From Acidobacteriota bacterium (GTDB lineage: Bacteria; Acidobacteriota; Terriglobia; Terriglobales; SCQP01): 13,041 nt of DNA. The notes under the pieces are model-generated. The model was not told where the DNA came from, searched no databases, and saw nothing but the letters and a program-made list of their open reading frames with translations. Below are positions 6,209-12,071 of the stretch, one piece after another. Location: positions 1-13,041 of the forward strand of contig JAKATS010000156.1 of the NCBI GenBank assembly GCA_021818645.1. Direction: 5' to 3'. Positions within the stretch are counted from its first letter, which is position 1. The number at the start of each line of letters is the position of its first letter. A program made the translations under genes and the position numbers.

Positions 6209-6245
6209 CGGCGGGAGAAGTGTGCCCGCCGGCCTGTTTTTGTTT
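6203..6245 (+). terminator. Intrinsic terminator of the ParB-Rep operon
   Basis: A perfect 12-bp stem, CAGGCCGGCGGG (6204-6215) with CCCGCCGGCCTG (6225-6236), a 9-base loop, and then a T-rich run TTTTTGTTT (6237-6245). It starts 30 bp after the putative initiator stop and probably ends transcription of the whole 985-6173 operon before the origin region. Confidence 0.88.
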
Positions 6246-6331
6246 ATTACCGTGAAATCAGCGTATTACGTCGAGTCACTGTGACTTGCGCCCTGAAATG
6301 TACCAAGATCGTTAATAGTCAAACAGTACAA

Positions 6332-6353
6332 TTCTTTCGCTTTTCTTTCGCTT
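6332..6353 (+). repeat. Tandem 11-bp repeat
   Basis: TTCTTTCGCTT occurs twice without a gap (6332-6342, 6343-6353). The 11-bp period is about one helical turn, so both copies face the same side of DNA, as expected of a protein-binding or bent-DNA element near an origin. Confidence 0.8.
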
Positions 6354-6423
6354 GCGTCAAATTTTCCGGCCGGTGACGCTCCGGAGCGCCCGGCGGCCGC
6401 GGAACGGGGGTTTTCCCGGTGTC

Positions 6424-6512
6424 CACGGTGCGGAATTTACCTGTACCTTGGTGCGAAAATCTCCGATTCACGGTGCGGAAAACTCCTGATGCAGGTGCCG
6501 ATCCTGCCGATA
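6424..6512 (+). repeat. Iteron-like direct repeats
   Basis: The core GGTGCGGAAAA recurs: CACGGTGCGGAA (6424-6435), TTGGTGCGAAAA (6448-6459), CACGGTGCGGAAAA (6469-6482) and a degenerate CAGGTGCCGAT (6492-6502). The GGTGC cores start at 6427, 6450, 6472 and 6494, i.e. every 22-23 bp, two helical turns. Copies 2-4 also share CTCC or CCGAT in the spacer. This spacing is typical of iterons bound by plasmid Rep proteins. A cluster of operator sites is the alternative. Confidence 0.68.
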
Positions 6513-6686
6513 CCAGGATTCAGTGATGATTTATTTATCGAGATGATATTTCGGGATTGGACGGAAGCCGGCTGCGCCGGCTGAGAAGGAGGCGTCTCGC
6601 TGCGCTCGCCGCGGTCCCGAGAACGCATCGCTTGATTTGCCCGGGAAGGGCAAAAAGCAATTCGTTAGCCAAAGTGTCTAATTACC

Positions 6687-6716
6687 TTGTCAATCAGTCA
6701 AACCAGTCATTAAAAT
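6687..6716 (+). promoter_or_regulatory. Sigma70-type promoter with CAGTCA direct repeats
   Basis: TTGTCA (6687-6692) and TAAAAT (6711-6716), each one mismatch from consensus, are separated by 18 bp. Two CAGTCA repeats (6695-6700, 6704-6709; 9-bp period) fill the spacer between the -35 and -10, a place where a repressor would block polymerase. The promoter points at the gene starting at 6754, leaving a leader of about 30 bases. Confidence 0.6.
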
Positions 6717-6753
6717 CGGAAACTCGCCTTCTAATCTAGTTGAGACCTTCCGC

Positions 6754-7113
6754 ATGAGCCGCCAGCTCGAGTTATATTTTGCCGCCGGCCTGCCGCATCG
6801 CGCCGAACGCCTGCAGCGGGCCATCAACTCGTTCCAGGCCTGGACCGAGGAGTTGGCGCGGCGCCTGGAAGTTGACATGAAATTTTTCTGGATCCAAACG
6901 GCTTCGCTTCTGCCCGAACTGGGCGATGGGCGCGACGAGCTGGCCCGGGACATGCTCGAAACCCTGCACCTGGACTCGCATTCGCTCTGGGACGCGCTGC
7001 CACGGTGCAATCAGGCGCTGTTGCGCGCCGTGCCGGTGGACGGGGCCGCGGCGCCGGCGAGGATCCCGCCGGCGCGCGTGCAGCGCAAAAAAAATATAGG
7101 CCGATGCGTGTGA
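6754..7113 (+). CDS. Hypothetical helical protein
   Basis: 119 aa, monocistronic, behind its own promoter (6687-6716). The ribosome binding site is weak (TGAGA at 6741-6745). The sequence is mostly amphipathic helix (RAERLQRAINSFQAWTEELARRLEVDMKFFWIQTASLLPEL, then DELARDMLETLHLDSHSLWDAL), with a Pro/Ala-rich, basic C-terminus (ARIPPARVQRKKN). No signal peptide or membrane segment is seen and I do not recognise a family. The end is convergent with the 440-aa minus-strand gene, with only 12 bp between stops and no visible terminator, so the two transcripts may overlap. It occupies the position just after the origin where a copy-number or lysogeny regulator might sit, but it has no clear helix-turn-helix, so that is speculation. 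Confidence 0.7.
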   Translation: MSRQLELYFAAGLPHRAERLQRAINSFQAWTEELARRLEVDMKFFWIQTASLLPELGDGRDELARDMLETLHLDSHSLWDALPRCNQALLRAVPVDGAAAPARIPPARVQRKKNIGRCV

Positions 7114-7125
7114 AACGAGCGATGT

Positions 7126-8448
7126 TTACGCCGGCATGGCCTCGGCCTTGGCTTCGGCCTGCATCTCCGTGATGAAATCGGCGATGAATTCGTCAAAGCC
7201 AGGATCGGCCGCGATCTCGGAAAGAATCGCATCCTCGCGCGCGAATGCCTTTAAGTCGCCGGCATTGCCGAAGGCCTGGGCGAAGAGGCCGATATAATCC
7301 GCGTAGCTTTCCTTCAGCACCAGGGCGACGGCATAGCCGGTGTGCTCTTTTTTGTAGAGCCGCACCAGCTGGCGCTTGATCGCGTCAAAATCGGGAAACC
7401 CTCCCGCCGGCATGGCTGCCTCGGCCGCGGGTTCCGGCTGCGCCGGTTCCACCGGCGGCATGACCTGAACGGGCGCCGGCGCCGCCGGCGGAGCCGTGAC
7501 AGGGGCCGCGGGCCGCTGCGGCGCCCGGGCCGCGTACTGGCCGGCGCCGATCCGCGCCATCTGGATGGTGTGCTGGTCCCAACGCTCGAGGATCTTCGTG
7601 AATTCATTCAAAATCTGCGGTGCGTTCTGGGTGAGCAACACGCGCCAGTCGGCGGCGTCGCTCGCGGCGCCGGTCGCCGGCTTAAAGCCCAGGGTTTCCG
7701 CGACGACTTTGATTTCTTCAAGCTGCTGGGCCAGGCTCCTCGGCTTTTCCCGCTCGCCGCCCAGGTCGCGGATCAGCGAGATCGTTTCCCGCAGCCGGGT
7801 CAGCTCATCTTTCGGCGGTGCGGTGACCGGGTTGAGCTTGCGCGAGAGCTCAATCATGCGCTCGCTGGCGCTGATGATCTTGTCGGGATCCGTGTCTCTG
7901 CGCTCGCGCGCGTCCTGAAGTTCCCGGCGCAACTGGGCCAGCTCGAGCTCGATCGCCTGCGGCGTGGACGGCGCCGGCGTGGCCGCGGCCAGGTCGGGTT
8001 TCGGCGCCAGCAGCTGCTCGTCTTTATCGAGAATCGGGCCGCCTTCGATCTCGACCATTTCCTGGCGCAGGATGGTGCCCGACTTCATGTTTTTGAAAAA
8101 TATCTCGAAGCGGCCGCCGCCGTAGTTCGTCTTGATCCATTCCTCATCCACCAGGAACTTAACCTTGGTCAGATATTTTTTTGCGTTGTTATCGGTTTTG
8201 CTGATGACGTTCGATCGCCGGTAGATGTAGCAGACGTGATCCGACCATTCGGCTTCCGGCAGTTTTTCCATGAGCTCGAAGACGCTCAGGCGCTTGCCGG
8301 GATCTTCAGCGGCTTCGCCAGGCGCGGCGGCGATCGCCGGCGGAGGCGGGGGCGGCGCCGGCGGTTCCGGCTGGGCCAGGGGTTGGGGTTGCGGATCGAG
8401 CTCGTCCGTTTCGAGGACGGCGGCGGGGGTTCTGCTGACGCGCGGCAT
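7126..8448 (-). CDS. 440-aa Pro-rich, coiled-coil hypothetical protein
   Basis: The start is ATG at 8448 because AAAGGAGAAC lies directly upstream on the minus strand; the longer frame to 8505 has no ribosome binding site and runs through a terminator hairpin. Layout: residues 1-50 disordered, Pro/Ala-rich (seven consecutive prolines); about 52-137 a compact beta-rich domain (VFELMEKLPEAEW...YIYRRSN...YLTKVKFLVDEEWIKTNYGGGRFEIFFKN); about 163-255 charged coiled coil; about 265-300 helical; about 306-348 a second Pro/Ala linker; about 350-430 a helical, acidic C-terminal domain. No enzymatic motif or membrane segment. The multi-domain linker/coil layout suits a scaffolding, adaptor or DNA-organising protein. 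It is the only long minus-strand gene in this part and may be expressed separately from both plus-strand operons. Function unknown. Confidence 0.85.
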   Translation of the reverse strand: MPRVSRTPAAVLETDELDPQPQPLAQPEPPAPPPPPPAIAAAPGEAAEDPGKRLSVFELMEKLPEAEWSDHVCYIYRRSNVISKTDNNAKKYLTKVKFLVDEEWIKTNYGGGRFEIFFKNMKSGTILRQEMVEIEGGPILDKDEQLLAPKPDLAAATPAPSTPQAIELELAQLRRELQDARERRDTDPDKIISASERMIELSRKLNPVTAPPKDELTRLRETISLIRDLGGEREKPRSLAQQLEEIKVVAETLGFKPATGAASDAADWRVLLTQNAPQILNEFTKILERWDQHTIQMARIGAGQYAARAPQRPAAPVTAPPAAPAPVQVMPPVEPAQPEPAAEAAMPAGGFPDFDAIKRQLVRLYKKEHTGYAVALVLKESYADYIGLFAQAFGNAGDLKAFAREDAILSEIAADPGFDEFIADFITEMQAEAKAEAMPA

Positions 8449-8461
8449 AGTTCTCCTTTGC

Positions 8462-8504
8462 AAAAAAAATGCCCACCTCCAGCCCGAAGGGGCCGGGGTG
8501 GGCA
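8462..8504 (-). terminator. Intrinsic terminator just upstream of the 440-aa gene
   Basis: TGCCCACC (8470-8477) pairs with GGTGGGCA (8497-8504), with an inner GCCC/GGGC stem (8482-8485, 8490-8493). On the minus strand it is followed by eight T (plus-strand A-run 8462-8469). It ends minus-strand transcripts coming from the 8532-9220 pair, yet the ribosome binding site of the next minus gene begins within a few bases of the T-run, so it could act as an attenuator. Confidence 0.85.
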
Positions 8505-8531
8505 CCGGTGATTGTCTTTCAGCCGCTCAGC

Positions 8532-8876
8532 TCAGCTGGCGGCCAGGGCAAAATCGTGCATTTTTACAGTGACCGGAGTAGTATCCGGCAGGGCCACGTT
8601 GAAAAGCTCGTCGCCTCCAACAACGCCGCGCAGACGGCCACGCCGGTAACTGATGTCCAGGCGCGGTGATTTTTTTTCAAACCCTAACGGAAGGGAGCGG
8701 GTGGGCACTGAGATGCACTCAAAGACGAGCCAGCCCAATAGCTCACCGGTTTTCATGTGCCGATAGACCCCATATCCACCTGGATAATCCTGCACCCCTG
8801 CATCATCGCGCGGCCTGTCGAACTGGATCGAAAGAATCTCCGATTCACGATCTAAATGGATCCAAAGTTTTTCCAT
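8532..8876 (-). CDS. DUF2283-like protein, possible antitoxin
   Basis: 114 aa. ATG at 8876 follows a good ribosome binding site (GGGAGAAGG) located inside the end of the upstream gene, with which it overlaps by 25 bp. The N-terminal ~55 residues (HLDRESEILSIQFDRP, then YGVYRHMKTGELLGWLVFECI) follow the DUF2283 pattern: a short strand with D-x-E-x-x-x-L-x-I, then a beta strand, a turn, and a G-x-L-x-G-x-x-x-x-E strand. DUF2283 proteins are small, and some are encoded next to toxin-like ribonucleases. The remainder (about 60 residues, beta-rich, basic) is not typical of the family and could be the toxin-binding part. The match is by pattern only. A terminator (8462-8504) follows the gene. Confidence 0.55.
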   Translation of the reverse strand: MEKLWIHLDRESEILSIQFDRPRDDAGVQDYPGGYGVYRHMKTGELLGWLVFECISVPTRSLPLGFEKKSPRLDISYRRGRLRGVVGGDELFNVALPDTTPVTVKMHDFALAAS

Positions 8877-9220
8877 AGCACCTTCTCCCTCAACAGATCC
8901 GGCCCGTTCGCCTTGTATGCGGTTCCCAGCCGAAATTTTTCATCCTTGAGCAGATCCACGATCACCCGTATCGTCATGTCAGAAAACCGCCGGTAATACG
9001 CCAGCGCCGGCCGATAGGTTCCCGAGCGAAGGGAGATCCAATCAGGCTGCGCGATGGTTTTTATTACATCATTCAAACGTTCCCGCAGGTATCCATGATC
9101 ACCGAGGACATGCACCCACTTGGCTTGCGTGATCAACACCAACCTGCCCTCGGGATCGGGGACAATAATGTCCGGCGGCGGGTTTCTTTTTCTGACCAGT
9201 CGTTTGGGAATCCCTGGCAT
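8852..9220 (-). CDS. Putative BECR-fold RNase toxin
   Basis: 122 aa, first gene of a two-gene minus-strand unit. After a basic, Pro-rich start (PKRLVRKRNPPPDIIVPD), residues 30-105 show the sequence order of BECR-fold (Barnase/EndoU/ColicinE5-D/RelE-like) nucleases found in phages and toxin systems: a strand, WVHVLGDHGYLRERLNDVIKTIAQPDWI (helix with conserved-looking His37 and His42 and a Pro-Asp), an aromatic strand (ALAYYRRF), a central strand (TIRVIVDLL) and a terminal FRLGTAY. Small size, very basic charge and overlap with a DUF2283-like gene fit a toxin-antitoxin module that would stabilise the element. The ribosome binding site is poor. Alternatives are a DUF4258-like or unrelated small protein; catalytic residues are not proven. 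Confidence 0.5.
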   Translation of the reverse strand: MPGIPKRLVRKRNPPPDIIVPDPEGRLVLITQAKWVHVLGDHGYLRERLNDVIKTIAQPDWISLRSGTYRPALAYYRRFSDMTIRVIVDLLKDEKFRLGTAYKANGPDLLREKVLWKNFGSI

Positions 9221-9526
9221 CAGCCATCAATTTACTTATTTTATACCCGGCGGGCAAGGATAAAAGCGGGGCAGTAGTTAACAGTAGGTGCGAGTATGTC
9301 GGCTTCCGCCCCTGCCCTGCCCCAGTGATCTTACTGAAAAATATCCCTGACGGATTACTTTTTTTCTTGACAATGCGTCCGGGCCTTGGAAATCTGTAGC
9401 CGTGGCGGAAATGCCGGCTTGCCGGCAGCCCCGCCATGAAACCGACCCCCGGTGCCAAAAGGTTTTGTTACGACCGGGGGGTCTGTTTCCCTTTTGCTGC
9501 CGGGGCGGTTGACGCGGAAAGCAACC
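9221..9526. promoter_or_regulatory. Divergent control region between toxin pair and structural operon
   Basis: 306 bp without a gene. Visible elements: TATAAAAT on the minus strand at 9239-9246, a possible -10 for the 9220 gene; CAGTAG twice, 10 bp apart (9272-9277, 9282-9287); CAGTGA-TC-TTACTG (9323-9336); a consensus -35 TTGACA on the plus strand (9367-9372) without a good -10 at 17 bp; a dyad TGCCGGC-TT-GCCGGCA (9412-9427); and a larger interrupted hairpin (9444-9483). The CAGTRR-type half-sites at four places in 65 bp look like operators for one regulator. Confidence 0.5.
9444..9483 (+). promoter_or_regulatory. Leader hairpin before the structural operon
   Basis: GACCCCCGGT (9444-9453) pairs with ACCGGGGGGTC (9473-9483, one bulged G); the loop holds a second dyad CAAAA-GG-TTTTG (9456-9467). 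It lies 43 bp ahead of the ATG at 9527 and is not followed by a clean T-run, so it is more likely a leader structure or operator than a terminator. Confidence 0.5.
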
Positions 9527-10351
9527 ATGCCGCAACCGGCCACAGCCAGGCTTCTTTCGCTGCGCTCACCAGGCGCAGCACATCCGCCCGCATCCCGTCC
9601 CCTACGGTATCGCGTCGAATCGCTGCCCGCGCAGCCCGACGCAGCCACCGCTAAGACCGTCCGCTACATGAGCGCCCTGGCCTCCGGCAGCGAGGGCGCG
9701 CGCTCCCCCCGGATCCGCCAACTGGCTTTGACCGTCACCGCCCGCGTGCCCAACCGAGATTCCGCGGGCGAAATTTCCGCCCTGCATGGCTTCGTGAAGC
9801 AGGCGATCGCCTTCCGCGGCGAGCCTGGCGAGATCGTGCAGTCGCCAGAGACCACGGTCCGGCTGCGCGCCGGCGACTGCGACGACCATGCCACGCTGCT
9901 CGCCGCGCTGCTCCAGTCCATCGGCTACAAAACGCATTTTGTCACCGTGGCCGGCGACGCCTCGGCGCCGCGCGAGTTCTCGCACGTTTATCTCGAGGCG
10001 CAGAATCGCCAGACCGGCCAATGGATCCCGCTCGATACGACCGAGCCCAAAGCGCAGCCCGGATGGCAGCCGAAGCGCGTCTCGCGCCGCCGCACCTGGC
10101 TCGGAGGCCTGGGCCAATCGGCCGCGCCGGCGTATCCACTGACGCAGGGCCAGGCCTTCGCCTACGACCTGGCACAGACCTTCGGGCAGCCCCTGGTGCA
10201 GGCCGAATCGCAGCGGATTGCCTATCCGCAAGGCACGGCCCTTTTCGCAAATTCCACCGCGCTCGGCGTCAACCTCAGCTCGTGGTTCTGGATTGGACTC
10301 CTGGGCCTCGGCGCGGTCGCCGTCGCGCGATCCATGGGAGGGCGCCGATGA
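9527..10351 (+). CDS. Transglutaminase-like cysteine protein with C-terminal anchor
   Basis: 274 aa from ATG 9527, chosen over GTG 9452 because GGAAAG (9516-9521) sits 5 bp upstream. Residues about 60-180 form a transglutaminase/papain-like core: Cys118 in AGDCDDHATLLAALL, His153 in FSHVYLE and Asp170 in WIPLDTTEP, the Cys-His-Asp triad order and spacing of the family. All three are present, so activity (peptide-bond cleavage or cross-linking) is plausible. The N-terminus (1-45) is Arg/Pro-rich with no signal peptide. Residues about 251-267 (SSWFWIGLLGLGAVAVA) are one membrane helix followed by RSMGGRR, a tail-anchored, positive-inside C-terminus. It is the first gene of the structural operon and its stop overlaps the next start as ATGA. 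Possible roles: virion maturation protease, cross-linking of coat proteins, or peptidoglycan/envelope processing. Confidence 0.82.
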   Translation: MPQPATARLLSLRSPGAAHPPASRPLRYRVESLPAQPDAATAKTVRYMSALASGSEGARSPRIRQLALTVTARVPNRDSAGEISALHGFVKQAIAFRGEPGEIVQSPETTVRLRAGDCDDHATLLAALLQSIGYKTHFVTVAGDASAPREFSHVYLEAQNRQTGQWIPLDTTEPKAQPGWQPKRVSRRRTWLGGLGQSAAPAYPLTQGQAFAYDLAQTFGQPLVQAESQRIAYPQGTALFANSTALGVNLSSWFWIGLLGLGAVAVARSMGGRR

Positions 10352-10797
10352 GCTTCGTCGCTAAAACGTTTCCTTTGCCCTTGCCATCCCGTTCCGCTCC
10401 TGCCATTCCGGCGCGGCAGTTGAGCGGGCTCGGGTGCCCAGCGGCCGCCAGTCCGCAGTCAGTACGCAGGCAATGTCCGCACCGTTGCCGGCGGAATAGA
10501 CTGGGGTCGCTGGGAATCAACTGGGGCAGCCTGGTCACCGGCATCGCCACCGCGGCCGGCTCGGCCGAAGAGCTGGTGCAGGCCTTCAAGAAGCCGCCCA
10601 GCTTCGCGCCCCAGCAGCAAAGCCCGACGCAACCCCAACTGACGCCGGCGGCATACGTGCAGGCGCCGCAGCAGAATTCCCTGGTGTACCCCACGCAGTC
10701 CAGGAGCCTGATTTCGGGCGTGAGCAATACGACGCTCGCGATCGGCGCCGGCGTGGGCCTGTTGGGCCTGGTTCTGATCGCAAGGCCAAGCCGCTAA
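10348..10797 (+). CDS. Tail-anchored Pro/Gln-rich protein
   Basis: 149 aa from the ATG overlapping the previous stop and preceded by GGGAGGG; a longer in-frame reading from 10021 lies entirely inside the transglutaminase-like gene and is rejected. Residues 1-28 are Pro/Ser-rich ending in RQLSGLG; 30-52 are unexpectedly Cys/Arg-rich (Cys 30, 43, 47); 57-82 form a small amphipathic helix (INWGSLVTGIATAAGSAEELVQAF); 83-128 are Gln/Pro-rich and disordered; 128-144 are a single hydrophobic helix (TTLAIGAGVGLLGLVLI), followed by ARPSR. No signal peptide. This disordered ectodomain plus single C-terminal helix plus basic tip is shared with both flanking genes. Most likely a minor membrane or coat component of a virion or envelope complex. 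No family recognised. Confidence 0.75.
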   Translation: MSFVAKTFPLPLPSRSAPAIPARQLSGLGCPAAASPQSVRRQCPHRCRRNRLGSLGINWGSLVTGIATAAGSAEELVQAFKKPPSFAPQQQSPTQPQLTPAAYVQAPQQNSLVYPTQSRSLISGVSNTTLAIGAGVGLLGLVLIARPSR

Positions 10798-11549
10798 TGT
10801 CCTACGTGTACTCCAAACCGCAAAATGCCTCGCCGGCCGCGCCGGTGCGCGGCTGCCGCGTGCGCATCCAGCGCCAGGCGCCGCAGAGCCTTGGCAGCAT
10901 GGCGGCCCTGACCCACAATCCCGGCTATGGGCATGAAGGTCCCGGCGGGCAGTATGTGCGCCGGCGTCTGATTCGGCCGCCCTGGCCGCCGCGGCCGCCC
11001 CTCACTCCGCTACAAGCGCCGCCGCAGCCCACAGGTTCATTTCCGGTGCATCGCGTGTTCTATACGCCATATTCGCCGGTTGCCGGCCCTTTCCATGATT
11101 ATCAACAGATCAATGACTGGATTCGCCAACATCAGGCCGCTCCAATGTCAATACCGGCGCAACCTCAGATTGTCGGCTGGGTCTGGCTGCAGCAGTTCAC
11201 GCCAGGGCAGCCGATTGATTATGTTCCCGGCATGCAGATTCCGACTGGCGCCGGTGAGCCCAGGGCTTATAGCACCTGGCAGCCGGTCTATGACTCGACG
11301 AGTCTCGCCAACTACCAGAACGCGGGCTATACGGTCAGCGCCGGGGCCACGCGGCCGAATTATACGCCGCCGGGCGCGGGCATTTCCGCCACGCAGACCC
11401 AGGCGCCGGCCGCGGCGGCCGTGCCGGCGGCGAGCGCTCACGCTTCCACCGGCACGTCGTTATTGTCGTTTGTTTCCTCGATCCCCTGGTGGGGCTGGGG
11501 CGCGGCCGCGGTGGGCGGGTATTTTCTGCTGAAGGGAGGGGGGCGATGA
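10797..11549 (+). CDS. Tail-anchored Pro-rich protein
   Basis: 250 aa; the start overlaps the previous stop by one base (TAATG). Residues 1-35 are basic and Pro-rich, 54-80 very Pro/Arg-rich (RRLIRPPWPPRPPL), 85-190 a probable folded domain rich in Tyr/Trp/Pro (VHRVFYTPYSPVAGPFHDYQQINDWIRQH, IVGWVWLQQFTPGQPIDYVPGM), 190-220 Ala/Thr/Pro linker, and 228-245 a hydrophobic aromatic helix (SIPWWGWGAAAVGGYFLL) followed by KGGGR. The DYQQINDWIR...IVGWVWLQQF segment looks like two related motifs and could be a small binding domain. No signal peptide, so insertion is by the C-terminal helix. Same architecture as its neighbours; likely a virion-surface or envelope protein. Confidence 0.78.
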   Translation: MSYVYSKPQNASPAAPVRGCRVRIQRQAPQSLGSMAALTHNPGYGHEGPGGQYVRRRLIRPPWPPRPPLTPLQAPPQPTGSFPVHRVFYTPYSPVAGPFHDYQQINDWIRQHQAAPMSIPAQPQIVGWVWLQQFTPGQPIDYVPGMQIPTGAGEPRAYSTWQPVYDSTSLANYQNAGYTVSAGATRPNYTPPGAGISATQTQAPAAAAVPAASAHASTGTSLLSFVSSIPWWGWGAAAVGGYFLLKGGGR

Positions 11550-11737
11550 ACGAACGGCCTCCCATGCGGATCACGTTCACGGTGCCGCGGAATCTTCAGC
11601 ACGCGGTCGAGGATACGACCCGGGAAGGCCTGCGGGTCGCCCATGGCATCGCCGAGGCGAGGGAGCATTTCGAGAAAGGACGGCAGGCGCTGACCGATCT
11701 GGCGCGTCTTGCCCGCGATCTCTTCCATGGAAAATAA
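11546..11737 (+). CDS. Small helical protein in the structural operon
   Basis: 63 aa. The ATG overlaps the previous stop (ATGA) and has a strong GGGAGGGGGG ribosome binding site. After a short strand (MRITFTVPRNLQ) the rest is one long amphipathic helix (HAVEDTTREGLRVAHGIAEAREHFEKGRQALTDLARLARDLF). No cysteine or membrane segment. A longer frame from 11489 lies within the previous gene and is rejected. It may be a small assembly or scaffolding factor; no homologue recognised. Confidence 0.72.
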   Translation: MNERPPMRITFTVPRNLQHAVEDTTREGLRVAHGIAEAREHFEKGRQALTDLARLARDLFHGK

Positions 11738-12071
11738 TCCCCAATCATGCGGCGGATCGTTTTTGCGCGTGAATGTTTCGCCCGCGGCCGAAGCCGGCAT
11801 GCGCCGCGCGAACGAGATCATGCGCGAGCTGGGGCTGCCGGACAATCTTACGCCGGCCGTCGCCGTACAAAAGTCGGTGGATATGTATGGCGATCCCGCA
11901 TTCGTGGAAAATGTTTTTCCCATGCTCTGCCGCGCCATCCTGCAACAGCAGGAACTGGCGCGAGCGGCCAAAGATGTGGCTCTGGTTCACGATGGGCCGC
12001 CACAGCTGGCCATGCAGCGGCCCGAGATGAACCGGCGCGGCCGGCGGTGCGAACGGAGGGTTGCGCAATGA
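11727..12071 (+). CDS. Small soluble hypothetical protein
   Basis: 114 aa from ATG 11727, overlapping the end of the previous gene by 11 bp; a TTG at 11709 would add six residues. It has no clear ribosome binding site of its own and is probably coupled. Residues 15-95 look alpha-helical (SPAAEAGMRRANEIMRELGLPDNL, then VENVFPMLCRAILQQQELARAAKDVALV); the C-terminus is Arg-rich (RRGRRCERR). AVAVQKSVDMYGDPAFVENV resembles a small oligomerisation or nucleic-acid-binding fold, but I recognise no family. The stop overlaps the next start. Confidence 0.7.
   Translation: MENNPQSCGGSFLRVNVSPAAEAGMRRANEIMRELGLPDNLTPAVAVQKSVDMYGDPAFVENVFPMLCRAILQQQELARAAKDVALVHDGPPQLAMQRPEMNRRGRRCERRVAQ

Larger units (their letters stand above)
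6246..6753. other. Gene-free candidate origin and control region
   Basis: About 510 bp with no credible gene; the 60-63-aa frames here lack ribosome binding sites and family signal. Contents in order: a dyad AGTCAC-T-GTGACT (6274-6286); a tandem 11-bp repeat (6332-6353); palindromes CCGGCCGG (6366-6373) and CGCTCCGGAGCG (6377-6388); four iteron-like repeats (6424-6512); AT-rich DNA with TTTATTTATC (6513-6553); a hairpin AGCCGGC-TGC-GCCGGCT (6566-6582); a hairpin TTTGCCC-GGGAA-GGGCAAA (6636-6654); and a promoter (6687-6716). Together with the initiator-like gene immediately upstream this is the best replication-origin candidate in the window. I find no good DnaA box; TGTCCACGG at 6420-6428 is a poor match. 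Confidence 0.55.

Noticed and set aside
6557..6739. 60-aa plus-strand frame in the origin region
   Set aside because: Starts within a hairpin, no ribosome binding site, Arg-rich composition and runs through the 6687-6716 promoter.
7342..8511. 389-aa plus-strand open frame opposite the 440-aa gene
   Set aside because: Arg-rich translation of the antisense strand of a high-GC gene; no ribosome binding site, and the minus-strand frame has sensible domains, a good ribosome binding site and GC-rich third positions.
9602..10231. 209-aa minus-strand frame opposite the transglutaminase-like gene
   Set aside because: Antisense shadow; the plus strand carries an intact catalytic triad and membrane anchor.
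10021..10347. N-terminal extension of the 149-aa gene
   Set aside because: Lies wholly inside the transglutaminase-like gene in another frame; the ATGA start at 10348 has a strong ribosome binding site.
11747..12067. N-terminal extension of the 103-aa gene
   Set aside because: Arg-rich out-of-frame reading of the preceding gene; the ATGA start at 12068 is behind GGAGGG.
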